Source: Rhodocyclales bacterium (lineage in GTDB: Bacteria; Pseudomonadota; Gammaproteobacteria; Burkholderiales; Rhodocyclaceae). From it: DNA of 42,564 bases. This document shows, piece after piece, positions 24,701-33,533 of the stretch. Position numbers and translations under genes: made by a program. The notes below the pieces were generated by a model. The model was not told the origin of the DNA. It ran no database searches and worked only from the letters and a program-made list of their open reading frames with translations. Numbering within the stretch: the stretch's first letter is position 1; each line of letters opens with the position of its first letter. The stretch lies in contig JACRIX010000001.1 in NCBI GenBank assembly GCA_016215645.1, positions 1-42,564 on the forward strand, written 5' to 3'.

Positions 24701-25388
24701 GGAAGACGACAAACTCCCCAAGGGCCGCGCGCTCGGTCGCCAGCGTGTTCTCGATGGCGTCGGGATCGGCGTGTCCCAGGCTCATGCCGCACACCAGCAT
24801 CTCCTGCGCGCCAAAGCCAAGCACCTCGCCGATGATGCGGTGGTAATCGAGCCAGGCCACCTGCGGGCAGGTGTCGAGGCCCCGGGCGCGACTGGCGAGC
24901 ATCACGTTCTGAAGGAACATGCCGTAGTCGAGCCAGCCGCCCTGCCCCATGCGGCGGTCGATGCTGAAGATCAGTCCGACCGGCGCGCCGAAGAACTCGA
25001 AATTGCGCCGCATCTGTGCGCGCATTTTGATTGCATCGCCTTTTTCGATGCCGAGCAGGCCGTAGAGCCCCCAGCCGATCTTGCGCCGCCGCGCCAGGTA
25101 GGGCTCGAAGAACTCGGCGGGATAGTAGCTGTATTCCGCCCGGTGCCCGGGTTCGTCGGCATCGTAGGCGGCGCCGACGGCATCGACCAGGCGCTGGCGC
25201 ATCGCGCCACTCAGCACATGCACGCGCCAGGGTTGCAGATTGGTCCCCGACGGCGCGCGCCGGGCCACCGCGAGGATCGCGTCGATGGTCGCGCGCGGCA
25301 CCGGCGTCGGCAAAAAGGCGCGCACCGCATGGCGCCCGGCCATGACGGCATCGACCATGGCGGTGGCGGATTCGTGATCGGCAGTCAC
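24693..25388 (-). CDS. nitroreductase family protein
   Basis: This protein of about 231 aa is an FMN-dependent nitroreductase-fold oxidoreductase. FMN-binding elements are seen in GRHAVRAFLPTPVP, RRAPSGTNLQPWRVHVLSG and LDYGMFLQNVMLASRARGLDTCPQ, with ML.CGMSLG near the end. Such enzymes reduce nitro compounds, quinones or enones with NAD(P)H. The GTG at 25388 is proposed because it falls 16 nt after the upstream MaoC stop; an ATG at 25358 gives 221 aa and is an alternative. Longer frames run into the MaoC gene. Substrate unknown. Confidence 0.85.
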   Translation of the reverse strand: MTADHESATAMVDAVMAGRHAVRAFLPTPVPRATIDAILAVARRAPSGTNLQPWRVHVLSGAMRQRLVDAVGAAYDADEPGHRAEYSYYPAEFFEPYLARRRKIGWGLYGLLGIEKGDAIKMRAQMRRNFEFFGAPVGLIFSIDRRMGQGGWLDYGMFLQNVMLASRARGLDTCPQVAWLDYHRIIGEVLGFGAQEMLVCGMSLGHADPDAIENTLATERAALGEFVVFHE

Positions 25389-25404
25389 GATCCCGGCAAG
25401 AGGC

Positions 25405-25851
25405 TTACTTGCCGGCTTCGCGCCTGGCGCGCGAGGTGGCCATGACGGTCGCTTCACCATCGATGACGACCTTGCCGCCCACGGTACAGACCGTATCGAG
25501 CACCACGCGTGCCTTGTCGACGACCACCTCCTTGACCGTAACCTTGGCATGCACGGTGTCGCCGATGCGCACCGGCGCCTTGAAGCGCAGCGACTGGCCC
25601 AGATAAATCACGCCGGGGCCGGGCAGGCGCGTACCCAACACTGCCGACAGCAGGCTGGCCGACAACATGCCGTGGGCGATGCGGCTGCCGAACATCGTGG
25701 TCTTGCCGTACTCTTCGTCCAGATGCACGGCATTGGTATCCGTCGATACGGCGGAGAACAACAGAATGTCGGCTTCGCTGATCGTCTTTGCCGTCTCGGC
25801 ACTCATGCCCACCGAGATATCTTCGACGTCGTACCCGTTTTGCGGATTCAT
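25405..25851 (-). CDS. MaoC family dehydratase (PhaJ-like)
   Basis: This 148-aa hydratase-2 hotdog protein has the catalytic Asp/His pair in TDTNAVHLDEEYG followed by FGSRIAHGMLSASLLSAVLG, the (R)-specific enoyl-CoA hydratase signature. It would convert trans-2-enoyl-CoA to (R)-3-hydroxyacyl-CoA, a link from beta-oxidation to polyhydroxyalkanoate in many betaproteobacteria. AAGGGACA precedes the ATG. It is not part of the forward acyl-CoA operon and is more classical in sequence than the MaoC protein there. Confidence 0.9.
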   Translation of the reverse strand: MNPQNGYDVEDISVGMSAETAKTISEADILLFSAVSTDTNAVHLDEEYGKTTMFGSRIAHGMLSASLLSAVLGTRLPGPGVIYLGQSLRFKAPVRIGDTVHAKVTVKEVVVDKARVVLDTVCTVGGKVVIDGEATVMATSRARREAGK

Positions 25852-25890
25852 GGATTGTCCCTTTTATGGCAATGTGTCTGGCCCACCGCC

Positions 25891-26256
25891 TCACGCGGCA
25901 GGCTGGATTTCGTGCTTGAGTTTCAGCAACAGGCCTTCAATGCGCTCGGAGAGCTCAAGGTAGGCGCCGATCGCGGGATCGCTCATGTGCAAGATGTGCC
26001 CCTCGCGAATCGCATCGGCGATGGCCTTCGATTGCCGGTGGAACTCGTCGTGGACCGGCAGCAGGCTGGCCACGGCGGGCGAACCTGTCAGTTCGGCGGT
26101 GTTGGCCGTGAGCCAGCGACCGAGATCGCATTGCGTGGCATCGCCCAGGGGGCGCGTGTCGAAGTCCTCACCCTGGACACGGCCGAGCGCGATGTGGAAC
26201 TTCATCTTCCATGCACGGTGCATGGTCATGGCATTGTCGAAATCGAAATCCTGCAT
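25891..26256 (-). CDS. free-standing CZB (chemoreceptor zinc-binding) domain protein
   Basis: This 121-aa protein consists of little more than a CZB domain: AMTMHRAWKMKFHIALG gives the first His, CDLGRWLTAN the characteristic Cys of the CxLGxW motif, and LLPVHDEFHRQSKAI the remaining histidines. CZB domains bind zinc with high affinity and are usually attached to chemoreceptors or diguanylate cyclases, where zinc and hypochlorite are sensed. Here no output domain is present. A GAGGGATG site precedes the ATG. It lies between the MaoC gene and FeoB with short gaps. A role as a free zinc or redox sensor subunit is inference. Confidence 0.82.
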   Translation of the reverse strand: MQDFDFDNAMTMHRAWKMKFHIALGRVQGEDFDTRPLGDATQCDLGRWLTANTAELTGSPAVASLLPVHDEFHRQSKAIADAIREGHILHMSDPAIGAYLELSERIEGLLLKLKHEIQPAA

Positions 26257-26305
26257 GAGACATCCCTCGAGGTCAGTCTGGTTATTCTAAACCGGGCATC
26301 CGGCG

Positions 26306-28354
26306 TCACATTCCCGCTACGGCAAGCGCGGCGCCGGTGAAACGCAGCAGGCCCGCCACCAGCAGCGCGATGCCCACGGAAAGGGCCACCGAAAACGCCG
26401 CATCGCGCCGGCCAATGGTCTTCAGCATCACCGCAAAGGTGGACACGCAGGGCACGTAAAAGCTGATGAAGGCAAGCAGTACAAACATCTGCAAGGGTGC
26501 CAGCACCGTGCCAAGTTCCTGGGTACCCAGGGCCTGGTAGATCATCAACAGCGAGAGTTCCTTGCGCAGCACACCGAACAGGATCGGCACGCCCAGCGCC
26601 AGGGGCAAACCCAGCCACCAGACCGTAACCGGTGTCAGCAGCGTATTCACGATGGCATCGGCACCAAAATGGCCGAGCAACGCCAGTAGCACGCTGCCCC
26701 CCACCAGCAGGGGAGTGACGATGGTGATGATGTCGCTGGTGCGGTTCCAGGTCTCCACCAGCAAGCCGTGCCAGTCCGGCAACGCATAGGCCGGAATCTC
26801 CTGCACGCGTCCGGGTCCGAGATCCCGGGTCCCGCGGGAGAGAACATGCCCGGCAACGCCGATCACCACCAGGCTCAGGACGAACATGCCGACCACCCCG
26901 GCAACGCCGAGGTATTTGCCGGCGATGGCGAGGATGATGGCGGAGCGCGCGGAACAGGGAACGAAGGTGATCAGCACCGCCGCAATCACCCGCTCGCGCC
27001 CCGACGTCAGCCGCGCCGCGCCGGAAATTGCCGGCACGTTGCAGCCCAGGCCGAGCAGGAAGGGCAGCGCCACGCCGCCATGCAGGCCGATGCGATGGAA
27101 GCCGCGATCGACCACGAAGGCAATGCGCTGCATCAGGCCGGTCTGCTCCAGGCTGACCAGCAACATCACCAATGGAATCATGTAGGGCACAAAGATCCCC
27201 GTAAGCCCGATGATGCCGTCGAGCACCGCGCGCCCGACCACGCCGCCGGTGGAATCCGGCGTCCAGTCGGCGAAGGCCTCGGCGAGTCGCACCGTGGTCA
27301 TGGAGTCGATCCAGCCGCTGATCTCGAAGACGACGAAGAGCACGGCGGCAAACACCGCCAGGCTGCCGAGCAGGCCCCACTGCGGGTGGAGGAAGAGTTC
27401 GTCGAGCCAGTAGCGCCAGCCCTGCGCACCCGGCGTGCCCATGCGCATCGCCGACTCGACCAGGGTGGCGGCGCGGTGGTGCTGGTCGGCATGCAGTTCC
27501 TCGGCCAACGGCCGCGGCAGCACGGCGCCCGCCGCGTCGCGCAAGGTCAGAAGCTCCGCCAACAGATGCGGAAAATGCTCCCGCAGTTCGGCCTCGATGA
27601 ACCCGTCGGCACCGGCAAACTGCAACAGCAACCAGTCGTGCGGCACACGGAAGGCCGCATGCACATCCTCCCGATTCAGCGCCGCGGAAAGCGGCCCCAG
27701 GCTCTTTGCGATATGCGGGCTGGCCGGCTGCGGCAAGGGGCAACTGGCATTGCGTGCCGTGGTTGCCGCCCAGCCGAACAGTTGCGGCAATCCGTGCCCC
27801 ATCAGCGCCACCGTGGGAACCACGGGAATGCGCAGCGATACCTCAAGCGCCTTGACGTTGATCTGCAAGCCGGCCTTCAAGGCCTCGTCCATACGATTGA
27901 GCGCCATCACCACAGGCCGCCCCAGCCGACAAAGCTCCAGCGTCAATTCGAGGTGCGCCTGCAGGCGGCTGGCATCCACCACCTGGATAATGAGGTCGGG
28001 GGGCGAAAACGGCACCGGCGGCGCGGTCGGCTCGTGTCGGGACACCGGCGGACGCTCATCGCCCCACAACAGGTACTTGAGCGCAACCAGGTCATCACCC
28101 GCCAGATGCTGGAAGGATTGCACGTCGGGCAGTTCGACCAGGCTGGCTTCGTCGAGGCCGATCTGCACGGTACATTCGCGATAGACCCGGTTCGTACCGG
28201 TCAGTTCTCCGCGCTGGGGCGCGGCGCTGGACACGGCATCGAACAGGGTGGTCTTGCCGCCCCCGGGCAGCCCGACCAGGGCGATGCGCAACCGCCGCTC
28301 GCCGCGACACAGCGGCAAGCGCAGCGGGATGGATGCCTCAGAGCCGATATTCAA
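26306..28354 (-). CDS. FeoB-like GTPase-permease, no FeoA, degenerate G3
   Basis: This 682-aa protein has the FeoB layout: an N-terminal small GTPase and a C-terminal polytopic domain with two nucleoside-recognition/gate segments. G1 is GLPGGGKTTLFDAV, G4 is LNRMDEA and G5-like is VALMGHG. G3, normally DLPG, reads ELPD, so the residue that senses GTP gamma-phosphate is altered. The membrane part keeps FLLGLGCNVPAISGA, FVPCSARSAI and FVLLAFISFYVPCVSTF, which are FeoB hallmarks. The start is a TTG at 28354 overlapping the DUF294 stop by 17 nt; a TTG at 28291, just before the G1 strand, is an alternative. FeoA and FeoC are absent. Ferrous iron transport is the family role; the context hints at another ion or a signalling link. 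Confidence 0.83.
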   Translation of the reverse strand: MNIGSEASIPLRLPLCRGERRLRIALVGLPGGGKTTLFDAVSSAAPQRGELTGTNRVYRECTVQIGLDEASLVELPDVQSFQHLAGDDLVALKYLLWGDERPPVSRHEPTAPPVPFSPPDLIIQVVDASRLQAHLELTLELCRLGRPVVMALNRMDEALKAGLQINVKALEVSLRIPVVPTVALMGHGLPQLFGWAATTARNASCPLPQPASPHIAKSLGPLSAALNREDVHAAFRVPHDWLLLQFAGADGFIEAELREHFPHLLAELLTLRDAAGAVLPRPLAEELHADQHHRAATLVESAMRMGTPGAQGWRYWLDELFLHPQWGLLGSLAVFAAVLFVVFEISGWIDSMTTVRLAEAFADWTPDSTGGVVGRAVLDGIIGLTGIFVPYMIPLVMLLVSLEQTGLMQRIAFVVDRGFHRIGLHGGVALPFLLGLGCNVPAISGAARLTSGRERVIAAVLITFVPCSARSAIILAIAGKYLGVAGVVGMFVLSLVVIGVAGHVLSRGTRDLGPGRVQEIPAYALPDWHGLLVETWNRTSDIITIVTPLLVGGSVLLALLGHFGADAIVNTLLTPVTVWWLGLPLALGVPILFGVLRKELSLLMIYQALGTQELGTVLAPLQMFVLLAFISFYVPCVSTFAVMLKTIGRRDAAFSVALSVGIALLVAGLLRFTGAALAVAGM

Positions 28355-30227
28355 GCTGCAAGCGCGACTGCAGGCGTTTGGCCTGCTTGAAGGCTTCCTT
28401 CAACATTTGCCGGTCAAGCTCATTGAGCTTGTCCGGATCAATCCGGTTCTCGCCGCCGGGGGCGGTGCCGGCGCGCTGGTTGCGCAGGCGCAACTGCTGG
28501 ATGATGAAAAAGCCCTCGATCACCGCATTGATGTCATCGCCGCCCAGAAGCTGTTGCGCCGACGCGCTGCGCAAGCGTTCGACAGTGCTGCTGTGGGGAA
28601 TGTTGTGGGCCAGCGCGATGATGCGCGCGGCATCGACGAAAGGGCGCGCGCCGAAGGCCTTGAGGTCGAGCGTATGGGGAAAATCGGGATTGGCGTCGAA
28701 GACGAAGTCGCGGATCATGCCCAGCGGCGGCGTCGCCTTGACCGCGTTTTCGGCCATGAAGCGCAGGAACATTTTTGCATCCGCCGTGAGCGCGAGCAGC
28801 CATTGCCGCAGTTCGCGCGCCAGCGCGTCGTCTCCGAACAGGGGGCGGAAGTCGAAAAAGATCGTGGCATTCAGCAGCGCCTCGGGCTCGGGTGAGCGGA
28901 TCCACTTCGAGAAGCAGTCGCGCCACTCGTCCTGCGACAGGCACCATGAGGGATTGCTGGCCATGATGTTGCCCTTGCACAGGGGGAAGCCGCAGCGGGC
29001 GAGTCCTTCGTTGACGTCCTTGGCGAAGACAAGGAAGCGCTGGCGCAGGACGTCGAGTTCGGCACCGTCGGGACAGGTGAAAATGATCCCGTTGTCCTGG
29101 TCGGTGCTGAAGGTCTGTTCATCCCGCCCCTCGGAGCCGAAGGCCAGCCAGGACCAATGCAGGCCGTCGAGATTGTGGTGGTCCAGGCAAAGCTCGATGA
29201 CACGGCGGGTCAGGCTGTCGTTCAGCCCGGAAATGAACTGGGTCAGCTTCTCCGCATTGACGCCCTGGGCAAGCATGTTGAGGCACAGGCGACGCACGTC
29301 GCCGGCGGCGCGCGCCAGTTCGTCCATGTTCGCGGCGCCCTCGATCACCTTGCGCACGTTGCGCAGGCCGATGCGCTGCATGGCGAACAGGTCACGTTCG
29401 GAAACCACGCCGGCCACCTTGTCATCCGCATCGACGATGACCAGGTGGCGGATGCGATGCATGGCCATCGCCAGCATGGCGTCGTAGGCCGTGGCATGCG
29501 AGGAGATGGTGGCCGGCGGCGCCGTCATCACCTCGGAGATCGGCGCGGTGACCGCGTGCCCGGGTATCATCACGCGGCGCAGGGCATCGCTCTGGGTGAA
29601 GATCCCCGCCGGCTTGCCATCGGCATCGGCAATGATCACCGAACCGACCTTGGACTTGACCATGGTCGCCATGGCTTCGGCAATCGTCGTCGAGGGTGCA
29701 ATGCGGACCACGCTCGGGCGCACAAACACCGTGAGCGGCGCATTCATGGTCTGCTGGTCGGCATTGCGCTGGCCGAACTGGATCTCGATCTGGCGCCGGG
29801 CCTCGTGCAACAACCCGGCCACATGGTCGAGCACGAAACGGTTGAACTCGCAACTCGACAGCAGCAGCGCGGCAAAGTCGGCGCTGGCCAGACGCCAACA
29901 TTTGACCTCTCCGACCGCGCTATAGACATTGATGGCCGGCCGCCGCGCCGCCGTCGCCGCCAGCGGAAAGCTCTGCCCGACCTCAAGATCGTAAAGCGGC
30001 GGGTCGATCAGGGTGACATCGCCGACTTGGCGCACCTGCACCTTGCCCGATTCGATGATGAAAAGATCGGGCGGCATGTCGTCCGGCGTCAGGATATGAC
30101 CACCATCAACGACGGTGACGGGTTTCAGTGCGGTGGCCAGTGCGTCCAGGGCAAACGCCCCCATGTCCTTGTAGGGGGGGTGGCGGCGCAGGAAGGCGCG
30201 AAGTTCCGCGCGCGATTCGGTACTCAT
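28338..30227 (-). CDS. cNMP-binding/CBS/DUF294 nucleotidyltransferase
   Basis: This 629-aa multidomain protein has a cyclic-nucleotide-binding-like domain at about residues 15-130 (DLFIIESGKVQVRQVG). A pair of CBS domains follows at about 165-285 (VGSVIIADADGKPAGIFTQ and IRHLVIVDADDKVAGVVSE). A GlnD-like nucleotidyltransferase domain begins at GSEGRDEQTFSTDQDNG (residues 364-380) with the expected D-x-D metal ligands. The DUF294 C-terminal helical domain extends from about 480 to the end. Such proteins are thought to nucleotidylate a partner in response to adenylate or cyclic-nucleotide levels; the target is unknown. It lies 8 nt after its shorter paralogue and overlaps the FeoB-like gene. 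Confidence 0.88.
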   Translation of the reverse strand: MSTESRAELRAFLRRHPPYKDMGAFALDALATALKPVTVVDGGHILTPDDMPPDLFIIESGKVQVRQVGDVTLIDPPLYDLEVGQSFPLAATAARRPAINVYSAVGEVKCWRLASADFAALLLSSCEFNRFVLDHVAGLLHEARRQIEIQFGQRNADQQTMNAPLTVFVRPSVVRIAPSTTIAEAMATMVKSKVGSVIIADADGKPAGIFTQSDALRRVMIPGHAVTAPISEVMTAPPATISSHATAYDAMLAMAMHRIRHLVIVDADDKVAGVVSERDLFAMQRIGLRNVRKVIEGAANMDELARAAGDVRRLCLNMLAQGVNAEKLTQFISGLNDSLTRRVIELCLDHHNLDGLHWSWLAFGSEGRDEQTFSTDQDNGIIFTCPDGAELDVLRQRFLVFAKDVNEGLARCGFPLCKGNIMASNPSWCLSQDEWRDCFSKWIRSPEPEALLNATIFFDFRPLFGDDALARELRQWLLALTADAKMFLRFMAENAVKATPPLGMIRDFVFDANPDFPHTLDLKAFGARPFVDAARIIALAHNIPHSSTVERLRSASAQQLLGGDDINAVIEGFFIIQQLRLRNQRAGTAPGGENRIDPDKLNELDRQMLKEAFKQAKRLQSRLQLEYRL

Positions 30228-30235
30228 GGTGATTC

Positions 30236-31306
30236 CTAGCTATCGATATGGAAGCGGGTCTTCAGCCGCTGCTGCAGGCTGCGCGCCTGGCGCAGTGCTT
30301 CGAGCAGGAGGCGGCGATCAAATTCATTGAGGCTGTCGGGGTCGATCTGGTTGCCGGGTGCCCTGCCCGCCACCACGGCGTCGGCCTGCGCCGCCAGGCG
30401 CACGCCTTGCAGGGCGTGAAAGGCATGGACCGCCGCTTCGGCATCGGCAACCGGGAGTATCCCATCGCCAGCCGCCCGACGCAGCCGCGGCGCAGTGGCG
30501 GCCTCCGCGGAACCGCTGCCCAGGGCAAAGATGCGCGCCGCATCGACGAAGATGCGCGAGCCGAACTTCTTCAGATCCACGGTGCCACCCGACTCCGGCA
30601 GGGTGACGAAATCGCGCAGCCGACCCAGTGGCGGCGGCGCGGCCAGCGCGTTGGCCGTCATCATGCGCAGGAAGATCTCATTGCCCTGCGTCAGCGTGGC
30701 CAACACGCGGCGCAGGTCGGCCGCCAACGCGGCATCGCCCGCAATCGGCCGGAAATCAAAGAAGATCGATGCGTTCAGCAAGGCCTCCGGCTCGGGCGTG
30801 CGCACCCAGGTCGTGAAGTTTTCCAGCCACTCCGACTGCGAAAGGCACCAGCGCGGATTCCCGCCCATGATGTCGCCGTCGCACAACAGAAAGCCGCAAT
30901 CGGCCAGCCCCTGATTCACGGCACCGGCAAACGGCAGGAACAGCTCGCGCAAGTCACGGGCCTCGCCGTCATCGCTGGCGGAAAAGACCAGGCCATTGTC
31001 CTGGTCGGTGGCGAGCGTCTGCTCCAGCCGCCCCTCCGAGCCCAGCCCCAGCCAGCACCAGCGCGCCGGCGGCAGGCGATAGCGGGATTGCAGCACGCCC
31101 AGCATGCGCTCCGTGATCGCGTCATTGAGCCGCGACAGCACCCCCGTCACCAGTGCCGGCCCGGCCTCGGCGGCCTGCAAGGCCAGGCTCAGTTCACGTG
31201 CCTCGGCGGCACAGTGCGCCAGGGAAGCAACATCCGCCGCTGCGGCGATGTGCGCCGCACAGGCGGCGATGCTCGATGCCTGCGGCAGGATCTCGTGCTC
31301 GCTCAT
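30236..31306 (-). CDS. DUF294 nucleotidyltransferase without sensory domains
   Basis: This 356-aa paralogue of the next gene lacks cNMP and CBS domains. The nucleotidyltransferase motif is GLGSEGRLEQTLATDQDNG (residues 87-105), with both acidic ligands present. GDIMGGNPRWCLSQSEW, LLNASIFFDFRPI, KFGSRIFVDAARIFALG and NQIDPDSLNEFDRRLL match the paralogue segment by segment. The catalytic and C-terminal domains were therefore duplicated, and one copy lost (or never had) the sensors. It is 16 nt from the exonuclease gene. It may be constitutively active or form a heteromer with the sensory copy. Confidence 0.87.
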   Translation of the reverse strand: MSEHEILPQASSIAACAAHIAAAADVASLAHCAAEARELSLALQAAEAGPALVTGVLSRLNDAITERMLGVLQSRYRLPPARWCWLGLGSEGRLEQTLATDQDNGLVFSASDDGEARDLRELFLPFAGAVNQGLADCGFLLCDGDIMGGNPRWCLSQSEWLENFTTWVRTPEPEALLNASIFFDFRPIAGDAALAADLRRVLATLTQGNEIFLRMMTANALAAPPPLGRLRDFVTLPESGGTVDLKKFGSRIFVDAARIFALGSGSAEAATAPRLRRAAGDGILPVADAEAAVHAFHALQGVRLAAQADAVVAGRAPGNQIDPDSLNEFDRRLLLEALRQARSLQQRLKTRFHIDS

Positions 31307-31322
31307 GGCGAAGTGACCGGAA

Positions 31323-33533
31323 TCAATACTGGATGCGCGCGAAATAGGTCTTCTGCGCTGCTTCCAGAGCCTGGCGCAGCGTGACGATGCCCATGTCGGC
31401 CAGCAAGGGAATCATCTTGAGGAAGACCTCGCCGGTGACAAAGGCGTCACCCAGCGCCGTGTGGCGGCCGATGACGTTGATGCCCAGGCGTTCGGCGATG
31501 AGCTCCAGCTTGTGCGATTCCTGGTTGGGATGGATCACCGCCGACAGCAGCAGGGTATCGAGCACCGGCTGGGTGAATTTGACGCCCAGGCTGTCCTCCT
31601 TCAACTGGAAGAAGCGCATGTCGAAGGCGGCGTTGTGCGCCACCAGCACCGTCTCGTGGCAGAACTCGTGGAAGGCGGGCAGCACCACGTCGAGTTGCGG
31701 CTGGCCGGCGACCATGGCCTCGGTGATGCCATGAATCGGAATGCCCTCGGGCTTCAGCGGAATGCGCGGATCGACCAGTTGGTCGAAGATCTCCTGCCGC
31801 AGCAGGCGGTGGTTGACAATGCGCACGGCACCCATCTGGATGATCTCGTCGCCCTGCGAGGGTTGCAGGCCGGTGGTCTCGGTGTCGAACACCGAATAGG
31901 CGAGCTCCGAGAGCTTGCGATCGAGGTCGATGTTGGCGCCCTCGGCGTCGCGCGCGGCAAACAGATCGAAGTCGTAATACTCGGGACGGCTGTCGCTGTG
32001 CAGGTGCTGGGCCTGGTCCGCCACCGGCGCATCCGGCGTCGCCGCCGCCGGCAGCACGATGCGAAAAAAGGCCCGGTGCGCGGCTTTTTCGCGCTGATAC
32101 CAGATCTCGCCGCCATGGCGCTCGACGACATCGCGCAGGGTCAGCGGGCTGGTCTCGTTGCCGACGTTCATCGGTTCCAGCTCCCAGGTGTAGAGGGTTT
32201 CCGACGACACCGTGGTGCCCGACCAGATCAGGTCGACGAACACCATCTTGCCCTCGGCCGCGAGGCGCAGGCGCAGTTCGCGGATCTCGTAGTGGTCCTG
32301 CAGGCGCGAGGCGAGGAAGGTGATGGCCTGGATCAGCGAGAAGCTGTCGACGCGCATCCAGAGGCTGGCATCCTCCTCTTCGTGCTTGATCGGCAGCTTG
32401 AGTTTGTCTTCGATACGTCGCGCCGCCGCCGAGAGGATGTCGATGGCCAGCACGTCTTCCAGCGGCCAGCGCGTCTTCAGCGAATCGGCAAAGCGGTTCA
32501 TGGTCGCATCCAGGCGCGAACTCATGGCCGAGGCCTCGTCGGAAATTACGCGCATGAAGCGCTCGCGGATTTCCGCCTCCATTTCCGGCGAATCGAGCAG
32601 GGTTTCGACGGCGGCGCGGATATTGCCCAGCGCGGCGCGGTTGCCGTCGGTCAAGGTTTGCAAGGCCTGGTCGCGTTCGGCCTCGCGCTCGAAGTTGCGC
32701 GTGATGTTTTCGATGGTGAGGACATAGCCGGTGACCTGAGGTTCGGCGCCGATCGGGTTTGCAGCGCCCTCCTCGCCCGTGGTCTCGGCGCGCCCGAGAA
32801 CCGGTGCCATCTGCGCGCGCAGCAACTGCCCGCCCCGCGTCGCCGTGATGAAATTCGCTGTCGGTTCGGCGCTGCCGCGACGCAGGCGCTGCTGGATGTT
32901 CTCCAGCGAGTGCGTGATCTGGCCGCGCTCGAGGATGGAGAAAATCGAACGCCCCAGGCCGATCAGGGCACCGCCGCTCATCGATGTCGGCCCCTGGGCC
33001 AGCGCCTTGAATTGCAGGCGGGCGCGACTGTTGTAGAGCAGGATGCGACCGTCGAGATTGCAGACCACCACCCCCAGCGCCAGTTCCGACATCAGCGCCG
33101 CGAGACGGTTCTTTTCCTCCTCGACCGTGGCCTTGGCGACACGGATCTGCGCCTCGACGTCATCGAGCAGTTCGTTGCGCTGCCTGGCCAGGTCGTTGGC
33201 GGCGCGGGCCAGATCGCAGACTTCGGGCGGACCTTCGGGAGCAACACGGAAATTGCGGTTGGCGCCCAGCATCAGGCGCAGGGTTTCGGCCATGCGCGAC
33301 AGGGCGTGCACATACTGCTGGAACAGGCTGCGCAACAGGATCACGCCGCCAATGAAGCCGATCAGGGTCATGAAGCCGCCCAGGGGCAGGCGCGGCAGGA
33401 GGAACTGCGCGAAGGCTTCGCGCTCCGCATCTTTCGAATCGAGGAACAGCAGCAGCGCCGTAAGCCCGAAGGGGCCGACCATCAGCAGGCCGAGCACGCA
33501 GGCCGCGATGATGAACCTGACGTTCGCCTTCAT
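31323..33533 (-). CDS. membrane-anchored pseudo-kinase fused to DnaQ-type 3'-5' exonuclease
   Basis: This 736-aa fusion starts with two membrane helices (residues about 8-30 and 50-70), then a HAMP-like linker and coiled coil to about 155. A PAS-like domain follows (LAALMSELALGVVVCNLDGRIL), and then a kinase-like helical and ATPase-like region to about 515. That region lacks a phosphoacceptor His (NIRAAVETLLD where H-box would be) and recognisable N and G boxes, so it is probably inactive. Residues 548-736 are a complete exonuclease: VFDTETTG (Asp550/Glu552), AHNAAFD and HTALGDAF. The start overlaps the receiver stop (ATGA). A membrane-tethered nuclease with a sensor front end is the inferred design; the substrate could be DNA, RNA or a nucleotide. 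Confidence 0.86.
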   Translation of the reverse strand: MKANVRFIIAACVLGLLMVGPFGLTALLLFLDSKDAEREAFAQFLLPRLPLGGFMTLIGFIGGVILLRSLFQQYVHALSRMAETLRLMLGANRNFRVAPEGPPEVCDLARAANDLARQRNELLDDVEAQIRVAKATVEEEKNRLAALMSELALGVVVCNLDGRILLYNSRARLQFKALAQGPTSMSGGALIGLGRSIFSILERGQITHSLENIQQRLRRGSAEPTANFITATRGGQLLRAQMAPVLGRAETTGEEGAANPIGAEPQVTGYVLTIENITRNFEREAERDQALQTLTDGNRAALGNIRAAVETLLDSPEMEAEIRERFMRVISDEASAMSSRLDATMNRFADSLKTRWPLEDVLAIDILSAAARRIEDKLKLPIKHEEEDASLWMRVDSFSLIQAITFLASRLQDHYEIRELRLRLAAEGKMVFVDLIWSGTTVSSETLYTWELEPMNVGNETSPLTLRDVVERHGGEIWYQREKAAHRAFFRIVLPAAATPDAPVADQAQHLHSDSRPEYYDFDLFAARDAEGANIDLDRKLSELAYSVFDTETTGLQPSQGDEIIQMGAVRIVNHRLLRQEIFDQLVDPRIPLKPEGIPIHGITEAMVAGQPQLDVVLPAFHEFCHETVLVAHNAAFDMRFFQLKEDSLGVKFTQPVLDTLLLSAVIHPNQESHKLELIAERLGINVIGRHTALGDAFVTGEVFLKMIPLLADMGIVTLRQALEAAQKTYFARIQY

